NCBI RefSeq assembly: GCF_030012215.1 | Contig: NZ_JASCXX010000007.1 | Coordinates: 124,001-188,000 of the forward strand | Direction: 5' to 3' | Length of the DNA: 64,000 bases | DNA from: Anaerobaca lacustris | Lineage (GTDB): Bacteria; Planctomycetota; Phycisphaerae; Sedimentisphaerales; Anaerobacaceae | Shown here: piece after piece, positions 45,964 to 53,395 of the stretch | How positions within the stretch are numbered: position 1 is the stretch's first letter | Layout: each line of letters begins with the position of its first letter | The notes under the pieces: generated by a model | The model's input: only the letters and a program-made list of their open reading frames with translations | Databases searched by the model: none | What the model was told of the DNA's origin: nothing | Program-made: the position numbers and the translations under genes

Positions 45964-46728
45964 TCACTTGTCGTCGAATTCGTGGCCGGCGAAGGTGTTG
46001 CCGAGGTAGCTCTTCTTGACCTGCTCGTTGCGGATGATCTCGGCGGGTGGGCCGGCCGCGATGACCTCGCCGTGGTCGATAATATAGGCCTTGTTCACCA
46101 CTTCGAGGGTCCTCTCCACGTTGTGGTCGGTGATCAGCACGCTGACGCCCGAGGCGACGAGCCGGCGGATCTCCCCCTGCAAATCCTCGACGGCGATCGG
46201 ATCGACGCCGCTGAATGGCTCATCGAGCAGGATCAGCGATGGGTCCGTCACCATGGCCCGCGCGATTTCGAGCTTGCGGCGCTCGCCTCCCGAGAGGAAC
46301 CGGCCGTGGCTCTTGGCCACCTCCTTGAGGCCGAACCGCTCGATGAGCATGTCCGCCTTTTCGCGGCGTCCGGCCCGCGTCAGAGACATCGTCTCCAGGA
46401 TCGCCAGCAGGTTGTCGCGGACGCTGAGGCGCTGGAAGATGCTCGGCTCCTGCGACAGATAGCCGATCCCGAGCCGGGCCCGCTTGTACATGGGCAGTTT
46501 GGTGATCTCGCGGCCCTCGAAGACGACCTTGCCGGCATCGGGCGTAACCATCCCGATGACCATGCGGAAGGTCGTCGTCTTGCCCGCCCCGTTGCGCCCG
46601 AGCAGGCCGACGATGCTCCGCTGATCGATGGTGACGGAGACCTCGTTGACGACAGCCCGCCCCGAATACCGCTTGACCAGGTTGTGCGTTTCCAGAAGGG
46701 TAATGCCAAGCAAAAGAGCACCTCGCAT
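45964..46728 (-). CDS. lptB: LPS export ABC transporter ATP-binding protein
   Basis: The 254-residue ABC ATPase closely follows LptB: Walker A GRNGAGKTT, Q-loop in YLSQEPSIF, signature LSGGE, Walker B LILLDEPFSGVDPIAV, H-loop ITDHN. It powers lipopolysaccharide extraction with LptF/LptG, none of which is nearby. The start is uncertain: ATG 46728 lacks a Shine-Dalgarno, whereas TTG 46713 has GAGG seven bases upstream. The promoter at 46753-46780 is close to either. It is first in a minus-strand block with def, fmt and rsmB. Confidence 0.93.
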   Translation of the reverse strand: MRGALLLGITLLETHNLVKRYSGRAVVNEVSVTIDQRSIVGLLGRNGAGKTTTFRMVIGMVTPDAGKVVFEGREITKLPMYKRARLGIGYLSQEPSIFQRLSVRDNLLAILETMSLTRAGRREKADMLIERFGLKEVAKSHGRFLSGGERRKLEIARAMVTDPSLILLDEPFSGVDPIAVEDLQGEIRRLVASGVSVLITDHNVERTLEVVNKAYIIDHGEVIAAGPPAEIIRNEQVKKSYLGNTFAGHEFDDK

Positions 46729-46752
46729 ACACACACTTGCTGCGAAAACCGA

Positions 46753-46780
46753 ATTATACCACCGGCCCGGCCGCAGGCAA
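46753..46780 (-). promoter_or_regulatory. Sigma-70-type promoter for lptB-def-fmt-rsmB
   Basis: On the minus strand TTGCCT (46780-46775), a 16-base spacer and a perfect TATAAT (46758-46753). It lies 25 bases before the lptB ATG, implying a very short leader. Confidence 0.65.
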
Positions 46781-46951
46781 GCCCGCATTTGCATCGGTAC
46801 ACCCTGTCAGAGCAGCCATCGGCCGCCCGGCGTCCCGTGCTTCCGGGTCGCCAAAGCGAGGAAAATCTCTGGCAATCGGGGGCTCTTTCTGCTATTGAAT
46901 GAGTTTTTATCGCGCACCCAAGCCCTTTCGGGAGTCAGTTGAAGAGAGCTT

Positions 46952-47728
46952 ATGTTTGCCGTCGTCAGTGATATCCATTCGAATATCGAGGCCCTGAGCG
47001 TCGTCCTGGCGGACATCGAGAAGCGGGGCATCCAGAAGATCTATTGCCTCGGTGACGTGGTGGGCTACGGCCCGAACCCCACCGAGTGCCTCGATCTGAT
47101 CATCGATCGCAGCGAGTGGTGCGTCCTGGGCAACCACGACTACGCCGTGTTCTACGAGCCGACCAACTTCAACTACGGCGCCGAGCAGGCCAGTTTCTGG
47201 ACGCGGGACGTGATGGAAACCGACACGGACCGGGCCCGCAGCGACAAGCGATGGCGGTTCCTGGGCGAGCTGCCCATGCGTCGGACGCTGGAGACCCAGT
47301 TGGGACCGACCAAGGCCACCGTCGACTTCGTCCACGCCTCGCCCCGTCGGCCGATCAACGAGTACATTTTTCCGGACGATGTGTACACGAATCCGGCCAA
47401 GGTCCGCGTCCTTTTCGAGCGGATTCCCCATATCTGCTTCGTGGGCCACACGCACATGCCGGGCGTGTTCCTGGATGAGCCGGACTTCTATCTGCCCGAC
47501 GAGCTGGGCGGCGCCTATCCCATCATCGAGGAAGAGAAGGCGATCATCAACATTGGCTCGGTCGGTCAGCCTCGGGACAAGGACAATCGCGCCAGCTACG
47601 TGTACGTCGAGGAGAACAAGGTTCACTTCGTACGGCTCGAATACGATTTCGAGACGACGATGAAGAAGATCTATGCCATCGACCGCCTGGACAATTTCCA
47701 CGCCGAGCGGCTTCGGGACGGTCGATGA
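46952..47728 (+). CDS. Calcineurin-like metallophosphoesterase
   Basis: The 258-residue protein has the full set of metal-binding motifs: DIHSN (7-11), GDVVGYGPN (34-42), GNHD (about 60-63) and GHTHMPG (about 166-172), as in YfcE/prpE-like phosphodiesterases of two metal ions. The C-terminal part has VGSVGQPRD-like features (NIGSVGQPRDKDNRASY) seen in bacterial phosphoprotein-phosphatase-type members. The substrate is unknown; cyclic or linear phosphodiesters and phosphoproteins are possible. GAAGAGAG lies near ATG 46952. It is followed by yidC after 31 bases, so cotranscription is likely. Confidence 0.9.
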   Translation: MFAVVSDIHSNIEALSVVLADIEKRGIQKIYCLGDVVGYGPNPTECLDLIIDRSEWCVLGNHDYAVFYEPTNFNYGAEQASFWTRDVMETDTDRARSDKRWRFLGELPMRRTLETQLGPTKATVDFVHASPRRPINEYIFPDDVYTNPAKVRVLFERIPHICFVGHTHMPGVFLDEPDFYLPDELGGAYPIIEEEKAIINIGSVGQPRDKDNRASYVYVEENKVHFVRLEYDFETTMKKIYAIDRLDNFHAERLRDGR

Positions 47729-47759
47729 TAGGTTCCGCGAATTGAACGTAAAGGATTGT

Positions 47760-49766
47760 ATGAGTCTGAGAACATCCGTTGCTCTGGTGCTCGTCTGCTT
47801 CTGTCTGTTGTGTGGCGGGCTTATTGTCGAGTCGGCCTTCCGCGCTACTCCATCGTCCGATGTCGCGGCTTCGCCGTCCGCTCGCCGCGGTTTGCTGCTG
47901 CTCCAGCAGACAGCCGAGATCGATGCGCCCGGCTCGCCCCAGACACCGGCGGCAGCGCAGGCGCGTCTCCAGCCGGCGACCTCGGAGGTCTTCGGGGCCG
48001 TGGGGGGTCCCAGCCAGCGCCTAACCATTGGCTCGGTGGACCCCCGGTCCGGGTTCAAGTTCCAGCTCGAGCTTGACTCTCAAGGGGCCGCGATCCGCAC
48101 GGCCACGTTCAGCGAGTTCAAAGACCGCGACCACAAGGACCCTCAGCCGCTGGTCTTCCTCTCTCCCGTCCAGTTGAGCAACGGACGCGAAATGCTCTCG
48201 ATGGCCAACAAAGGCCTGGTCCTCGTCGATCAGAACCGGCAACTCAGTCTCGACGCTTTGAGCTGGCGAACGCTCGGGGCCGAGACGACCGACGCTGGTG
48301 GCCGGACGGTCTCCTTCGAAGCGACCATCACCGATGCGCAGGACCGGCCTTTCCTGAGGCTGACCAGGACCTACCATGTCCAGCCGGACAGTTACCTCGT
48401 CGAAAGCACGCTGACGATCGACAACCTCTCCGGCGGCGTGCAGAACGTACGCTACGATCTCCGAGGGCCGCTGGGCCTGGAACGTGAGGCCTTCCGCCAG
48501 GATATGCGGGGCGCTATCGGAGGGTTCCAGGGCGCAGAAGGCCAGGTGGTGCGCAGCAAGATCGAATGGAAAAACCTGGCCAAGGCCGCCGGCACGCCGC
48601 TGCCGATCGAGGCGAAGAACGGAGGCGGTCCGTTCCTCTGGGCTGCCGCCGTCAACAAGTACTTCGCGGCCATCCTCGTGCCGGTTCCCGACGCGAACGA
48701 CGCGTATGTGGACTGGATCGCCGGTCGCACGGGCCGCCTGTACAACCCCGACGGCGATGCCAAGGCCGATACCGGGGATGAGACCATCGGACTGGACTTC
48801 TCCGTGGCCTCGACAACGCTCAACCCCGGCGGGCAGGCCGGCAGTTCCCGAACGTACAGCTTCCAACTCTATCTGGGACCCAAGGACAAGAGCCTTTTCG
48901 ACAAGAACGAGCTGTACAAGAGGCTTGGCTTCGTCCAGACGATCGATTTTATGGGCTGCTGCTGTCCCGCGAGCATCATCAACCCGCTGGCGTTCGGCAT
49001 CCTGGCCATCATGAAGGGGATGTACGCCGTCATCCAGAACTACGGCATCGTGATCATCATCCTGGTCTTCCTCATGCGGCTGATCATGCACCCGATCACC
49101 AAGAAGAGCCAGGTCTCCATGAGCAGGATGAGCCAGTTGGCGCCCAGGGCCGAGGAGATCAAAAAGAAGTACGCCAACAACAAGCAGGAAATGAACAAGC
49201 GGCTCATGGAGCTGTACCGCGAGCAGGGGGCCTCGCCGATCATGGGCTTCCTGCCCATGCTGGTGCAGATGCCGATCTGGATCGCACTCTGGAGTGCCGT
49301 GTACACGAGCATCGACCTTCGCGGGGCCGCGTTCCTGCCGTTCTGGATCACCGACCTGTCCATGCCCGATGCGCTGATCCGCTGGTCGCCGTTTACGATT
49401 CCGCTGTTGGGCTGGAAGGTGGCGTCGCTCAACGTGCTGCCTCTGCTGATGGGTGTGGCGTTCTACCTCCAGCAGAAGCTCATGCCCACGCAGGCCAATG
49501 CGGCCACGAATCCGCAGATGGCCCAGCAGCAGAAGATGATGATGATCATGATGCCGCTGCTGTTCCCGCTGATGCTGTACAACGGCCCGTCCGGCGTGAA
49601 CCTCTACATCATGGCCAGCACGTTCGCCGGGGTGATCGAGCAGCACGTGATCCGAAAACACATCCGCCAGCGCGAAGCGGCCGAGGCCCAGGGCCTCGTC
49701 GCTGTCACCACCAAGACCGGCGGCAAAGTCAAGAAGAAGAAACCCAAGCCGTTCTACAAGTTCTAA
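47760..49766 (+). CDS. yidC: Membrane protein insertase YidC
   Basis: The 668-residue YidC of the Gram-negative type has an N-terminal membrane helix (about 8-22), a large periplasmic beta-supersandwich domain (about 85-400), and a C-terminal 60-kDa insertase domain (about 425-645) with MYAVIQNYGIVIIILVFLMRLIMHPIT, the helical hairpin SRMSQLAPRAEEIKKKY, and LPMLVQMPIWIALWSAVY. It inserts and folds inner-membrane proteins with or after SecYEG. AAAGGA lies four bases before ATG 47760. The C-terminus is basic (KVKKKKPKPFYKF), typical of ribosome-binding tails. The next gene is mnmE. Confidence 0.97.
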   Translation: MSLRTSVALVLVCFCLLCGGLIVESAFRATPSSDVAASPSARRGLLLLQQTAEIDAPGSPQTPAAAQARLQPATSEVFGAVGGPSQRLTIGSVDPRSGFKFQLELDSQGAAIRTATFSEFKDRDHKDPQPLVFLSPVQLSNGREMLSMANKGLVLVDQNRQLSLDALSWRTLGAETTDAGGRTVSFEATITDAQDRPFLRLTRTYHVQPDSYLVESTLTIDNLSGGVQNVRYDLRGPLGLEREAFRQDMRGAIGGFQGAEGQVVRSKIEWKNLAKAAGTPLPIEAKNGGGPFLWAAAVNKYFAAILVPVPDANDAYVDWIAGRTGRLYNPDGDAKADTGDETIGLDFSVASTTLNPGGQAGSSRTYSFQLYLGPKDKSLFDKNELYKRLGFVQTIDFMGCCCPASIINPLAFGILAIMKGMYAVIQNYGIVIIILVFLMRLIMHPITKKSQVSMSRMSQLAPRAEEIKKKYANNKQEMNKRLMELYREQGASPIMGFLPMLVQMPIWIALWSAVYTSIDLRGAAFLPFWITDLSMPDALIRWSPFTIPLLGWKVASLNVLPLLMGVAFYLQQKLMPTQANAATNPQMAQQQKMMMIMMPLLFPLMLYNGPSGVNLYIMASTFAGVIEQHVIRKHIRQREAAEAQGLVAVTTKTGGKVKKKKPKPFYKF

Positions 49767-49778
49767 GGCGTCGCCTTT

Positions 49779-49818
49779 TATAGGTCCTATCGGTCCCATA
49801 GGACCTATCGGACCTATG
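49779..49818. repeat. Quasi-palindromic TAGGTCC/GGACCTA repeat overlapping the mnmE start
   Basis: The 40 bases consist of alternating TAGGTCC and GGACCTA units about nine to ten bases apart and read nearly the same on both strands. The mnmE ATG (49816-49818) is formed by the last unit. A related array lies at 63852-63888. Confidence 0.75.
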
Positions 49819-51195
49819 GACTACACCGACACCATCGTGGCCGTCAGCTCGGCAGCAGGGGGCCCGCGTTCCATCGTTCGCATCACCGGTCCTGACGCGC
49901 TCGCGGCGTGCCAGCGCGTCTTCACGGAGCCCATCGCACTCCGCACGAACGGCGTTCTCTGCGCCTCCGTTGCCGTCGCCCCCGGCGTGGCGGTCGATGC
50001 CACAGTCTATCTGTTCTTCTCGCCGCATTCGTACACCGGCGAGACGCTCGCCGAGCTTCACGTCCATGCCGGCCCGGCCCTTGTGGCGGCCCTGGTCGAG
50101 CAGCTTCTGGCGACGGGTCTTCGCGCAGCCGGTCCTGGCGAGTTCACCGCACGCGCGTATCTGAACGGCAAGCTCGATCTCGCTCAGGCCGAAGCCGTCA
50201 ACGAGATCGTCGCCGGCTCCAACCGCTTCCAACTGGACGCGGCCGAACGGCTGCTGAGCGGCCGATTGACCGAGACGACCAAGGCGGCGCACTTGGCTCT
50301 GGTGGATTGCCTCAGCCTGATCGAAGCAGGGCTCGATTTCAGTGGCGAGGACATCGCCTTTATCGGCCCCGCTGACGCGACGCAACGACTGGCCCGGATC
50401 AGGGACGAGCTCGAAGGGCTTCTGACCGGCAGCATCCGATACGAATCGCTGATCGATCTGCCTTCCGTCGGCATCGCCGGCGCGCCCAACGCCGGCAAGA
50501 GCAGCCTGCTCAACGCCTTGCTCGGCCACGAGAGGAGCCTCGTCTCCGACCGCCGCAAAACAACCCGCGACGTTCTGAGTGGCCTGTGGACGACGGACCG
50601 GTTCCAGTGCGTCCTGTTCGACTGTGCCGGCTTGTTGACGGTCGCCGAGGACATCCTCGACCGACTCGCCCAGCAGGCCGCGATCGAGGCGCTGCGACAC
50701 TGCCAGGCGGTCGTCTTCTGCGTCGAGGCCGCCAAGCCCGACATCGGCGAAGACCTCGCGATCCGCGCCCTGATCCAGCCGAAAACCGTGCTCTACGCCG
50801 CAAGCAAAGCGGACCTGCTGAGCCCCGCAGATTCGCAGCGCGCCGTCGAGACGCTGGCGCAAGCGTTCGCGGGCCCGTTCCTGCCTGTCTCGGCCCTGAC
50901 AGGGCAGGGACTGCGACAATTACAGGACCTGGTCGAGCGGTCGCTTTCGGCTGGACAGGAAACGGCAACACGAGAAGGCCGCGACACCGTGGCGCTGACC
51001 GCCCGCCACCGCCAGGCCGTGAGCGAAGCGGTTGCGAACATCGACCAGGCCATCGTTCAGATCGAGCAGGGGGCCGACGAGATCGCGGCTGCGATGATTT
51101 GCGCCGCCTGCCAGGCGCTCTCGGACATCGAGCAACAACCCATCGACGAGCAGGTCCTCGACCACATCTTCAGCCGGTTCTGCGTCGGAAAGTGA
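49816..51195 (+). CDS. mnmE: tRNA modification GTPase MnmE
   Basis: The 459-residue protein has an N-terminal folate-binding domain (DTIVAVSSAAGGPRSIVRITG, GEFTARAYLNGKLDLAQAEAV), a helical domain, an inserted Ras-like G domain (G1 GAPNAGKSS at about 221-229, G2 KTTRD), and the C-terminal FSRFCVGK corresponding to the usual FC(I/V)GK. With MnmG it makes the 5-carboxymethylaminomethyl group of wobble U34. Oddities: G3 reads DCAGL rather than DTAG, and G4 reads ASKAD in place of NKxD. No ribosome site is visible; the upstream region is the repeat array. mnmG is not in the window. Confidence 0.95.
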   Translation: MDYTDTIVAVSSAAGGPRSIVRITGPDALAACQRVFTEPIALRTNGVLCASVAVAPGVAVDATVYLFFSPHSYTGETLAELHVHAGPALVAALVEQLLATGLRAAGPGEFTARAYLNGKLDLAQAEAVNEIVAGSNRFQLDAAERLLSGRLTETTKAAHLALVDCLSLIEAGLDFSGEDIAFIGPADATQRLARIRDELEGLLTGSIRYESLIDLPSVGIAGAPNAGKSSLLNALLGHERSLVSDRRKTTRDVLSGLWTTDRFQCVLFDCAGLLTVAEDILDRLAQQAAIEALRHCQAVVFCVEAAKPDIGEDLAIRALIQPKTVLYAASKADLLSPADSQRAVETLAQAFAGPFLPVSALTGQGLRQLQDLVERSLSAGQETATREGRDTVALTARHRQAVSEAVANIDQAIVQIEQGADEIAAAMICAACQALSDIEQQPIDEQVLDHIFSRFCVGK

Positions 51196-51291
51196 CAGGC
51201 TCTGAGCGAAGCACGGCGCAGTGAAGAGCTTGTCCTGGGCCCGCCGAAGGAATCTCCCCAACGACAAGGACGGGACGCTCGTGGCGATTTA

Positions 51292-51332
51292 GGACATTGG
51301 GATTTCGTGTTTTGGGTTTGTTTCGAGATTCG
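51292..51332 (+). repeat. Left flank repeat of the HNH gene
   Basis: TTCG-rich sequence containing GGACATTGG (51292-51300) and TTGTTTCGAGATTCG (51318-51332). Both recur inverted on the other side of the HNH gene. The rest of the gap 51196-51359 contains similar TTTCG words and a TGAGCGAAG motif also found near 52162. Confidence 0.65.
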
Positions 51333-51359
51333 TGCTTCGGATTTCGATATTCGTAGTCG

Positions 51360-52070
51360 TTACGCCGTCTGGGCTTGCAGGTGCTCCTCACGGACCTTGC
51401 TCCGCCGTTCCGCTGGCCATTCCCTCGGGAAATTCACACACGCGAACTCGCCGAAGTACTTGATCGCCGCGTAGTCATACGCCCGGGCCGCCTCGACCTC
51501 GTCGTCGAAATACCCGAGGTGGTGCAGCCGGCCGTTGAGCCGGTAGCGTGCCGCCCATTTGCCCACGCGCTTGTTAAAACTGACGCCTTTGAAACGCGAG
51601 TGGCCGTTGCGCCGCTTGCGCTGGTTGAACCGATTCTCGTTGCGGGTGCAGATCCGCAGGTTGGCCCGGCAGGCGTTGGCCCGGTTCCCGTCGATGTGGT
51701 CCACGACCTTGCCCGCCGGCGCATTCATGATCTCGCGGTGCATGAGCACCGTTCGCCTTCCCTCGATCCGGCTGGGGTACCCGTTGATCGGCCGCCAGTG
51801 GTACTGGTTGAGCCACTCGTAATCGGCGGCGTCCACCCAGGCGTAACCGCCGCCCGAAAGCGGGATCAGCCGGACCGCATCGCCCGTCGGCGGCTCGGCC
51901 TTCCGCAGATAATTCGCGCACGCCGCCCCCGGCACCTCGCGCAGCACCCCCGGCCACAACGGATGGTTCGCGCACTTCGGCAACACGTCCTGCCCGAAAT
52001 ACGCCGCCCGAGACCACTCCTCCGGGTCCCACACGCAATACACGCAGTTCTCACAACACGCTCCAGCCAT
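51360..52070 (-). CDS. HNH endonuclease with AP2 DNA-binding domain
   Basis: The 236-residue protein has an N-terminal cysteine cluster (CCENCVYC, then C33 and a later AACANY; possible metal site), a central HNH_3 nuclease core (LMHREIMNAP, VVDHIDGNRANACRANLRICT), and a C-terminal AP2-type domain (SRFKGVSFNKRVGKWAARY, LGYFDDEVEAARAYDYAAI). This arrangement is typical of stand-alone homing-endonuclease-like genes from phages and mobile elements. GGGAGGG lies just upstream of ATG 52070. The gene is bounded by an inverted 15-base repeat. Confidence 0.9.
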   Translation of the reverse strand: MAGACCENCVYCVWDPEEWSRAAYFGQDVLPKCANHPLWPGVLREVPGAACANYLRKAEPPTGDAVRLIPLSGGGYAWVDAADYEWLNQYHWRPINGYPSRIEGRRTVLMHREIMNAPAGKVVDHIDGNRANACRANLRICTRNENRFNQRKRRNGHSRFKGVSFNKRVGKWAARYRLNGRLHHLGYFDDEVEAARAYDYAAIKYFGEFACVNFPREWPAERRSKVREEHLQAQTA

Positions 52071-52108
52071 CAGCCCTCCCTTTCATACAAGACATAAAAC
52101 ACGACATC

Positions 52109-52330
52109 CGAATCTCGAAACAAGCATGAATGTTCCAATGTCCCAAGCTCAAAACTTATCCTGAGCGAAGCCGAAGGATCCAAAACGGGCTGGGCAAGAG
52201 CCGTTTGCAACATTGGGAGTTCGGTCCTTCGAGCTTGTCTCGGATTTCGGGTGTCGTGCTTCGATATTCGCCCCCTGTCTTGGCGCTTGTCTCGGATTTC
52301 GTATTTCGACATTCGTATTTCGCCAGTCGC
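52109..52330. repeat. Right flank repeats of the HNH gene (TTTCG-rich)
   Basis: CGAATCTCGAAACAA (52109-52123) and CCAATGTCC (52135-52143) are exact inverted copies of the left-flank words. From 52160 to 52330 follow irregular tandem words such as CGGATTTCG, TTCGATATTCG and GAGCTTGTC, plus CTGAGCGAAGCCGAAGGAT near 52161. No gene is seen here. Confidence 0.65.
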
Positions 52331-52345
52331 CCGGTAATCCCCTGC

Positions 52346-53092
52346 TCACCGCGTCATCAGCGCGAACACGCCCCAGCCCAGGTATTCACGCGTGTACGCG
52401 GCGTGGCGCTCGGGTTCCGAGGTCAGCTTGGCTCGAACCTCTTTCGCGAGCTCGTCGTCGGGATGGGCTTGGAGCCATCGGCGCATGGTGAGCCACTTGG
52501 CCGCCTCGTATCGGTCCCAGCCGTCCTGGTCTGCCAGAACCATTTCCACGACGTCGTAGCCGAGGCGGCCGAAAGACGCGAGAAGTTCCGGGAGCAGGAG
52601 AAAGTCGGAGATGGAGCCGGCATGACACTCCCTGGCAACCTCTTCCGTCGGCGGCAACTGCCGCCAGTAGGGCTCGCCGATGAGGATGATCCCTCCGCTG
52701 CGCAGGCTCCGCGCCAGAAGCTCGATCGTCCCGGCGACTCCGCCGCCGATCCACGTGGCGCCGAGACAGGCGGCCACACCGGCCTTCTCGTCGCAGACGT
52801 AGCCGGCCGCATCGCCATGAATGAACTTGACTCGATCGGCGACGCCGAGTTCTTCAGCGCGGAGTTTCGCTTGCTCGGTGAACAACCGGCTCATGTCGAT
52901 GCCGGTACCGATGACGCCGTGATCGCGTGCCCAGGTGCACAGCATCTCCCCCGAACCGCTGCCGAGGTCGAGCACTCGCGTCCCCCTATCCAGACGCAGC
53001 GCTGCGCCGAGAGTGGCGAGCTTCTCGGCTGTGAACGGGTTGTGGATGCGGTGAGCGCTTTCGCTGATGTTGAAGATTCGTGGAATATCCAA
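52346..53092 (-). CDS. Class I SAM-dependent methyltransferase (YjhP-like)
   Basis: The 248-residue protein has SESAHRIHNPFTAEKLATLG, motif I VLDLGSGSGEML (about 40-51), IGTGIDMSRLFTEQAKLRAEE, and HGDAAGYV. This pattern matches YjhP-like methyltransferases that act on small molecules. I place the start at TTG 53092, because AAGGAGG lies eight bases before it and overlaps the longer frame; ATG 53131 would add 13 residues without a ribosome site. The substrate is unknown. It lies in the accessory island between the HNH gene and the restriction-modification genes. Confidence 0.85.
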   Translation of the reverse strand: MDIPRIFNISESAHRIHNPFTAEKLATLGAALRLDRGTRVLDLGSGSGEMLCTWARDHGVIGTGIDMSRLFTEQAKLRAEELGVADRVKFIHGDAAGYVCDEKAGVAACLGATWIGGGVAGTIELLARSLRSGGIILIGEPYWRQLPPTEEVARECHAGSISDFLLLPELLASFGRLGYDVVEMVLADQDGWDRYEAAKWLTMRRWLQAHPDDELAKEVRAKLTSEPERHAAYTREYLGWGVFALMTR

Positions 53093-53194
53093 TGCAGAAA
53101 CCTCCTTACGGGTGTGAATAGATTCGGGCACACCCTACGCCTGCTGAATGGACATCGATCATCATATATCATACTATGGACCATACGTTGTTAT

Positions 53195-53223
53195 ATCATA
53201 TACGAACACTTTCTTGGCCGCAA
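53195..53223 (-). promoter_or_regulatory. Putative promoter for the YjhP-like gene
   Basis: On the minus strand TTGCGG (53223-53218), 17-base spacer, TATGAT (53200-53195). The surroundings are unusually AT-rich (repeated ATATCATA words at 53161-53200). The rest of the gap 53093-53395 holds no recognised gene. Confidence 0.4.
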
Positions 53224-53395
53224 CGAGAAAATCGTCACAATTCCCCTTTCTTCCTTGAGGGGGGCGTCCGGTTCCCGGGCGGGAGCGAGGATTGCTAAGT
53301 GCCTACACAGAAACGAATTACTGGAAGACGCCGGCACGAGCATGGCATCCCAGGCATGTCGCTAAGCAAAATGAGTAAGCTGTCCCTGGAATTAC

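Noticed and set aside
49767-49782. Rho-independent terminator after yidC (AAGGCG-T-CGCCTT)
   Set aside because: The loop would be a single base, too tight for a stable hairpin, and only a short T-stretch follows.
48021-49799. A 592-codon minus-strand frame opposite yidC
   Set aside because: Rich in His, Gln and Arg with no domain; it is the shadow of yidC.
51196-52345. CRISPR array or transposon around the HNH gene
   Set aside because: The repeats are irregular, lack constant spacers and no cas or transposase gene is present; treated as an intergenic repeat family.
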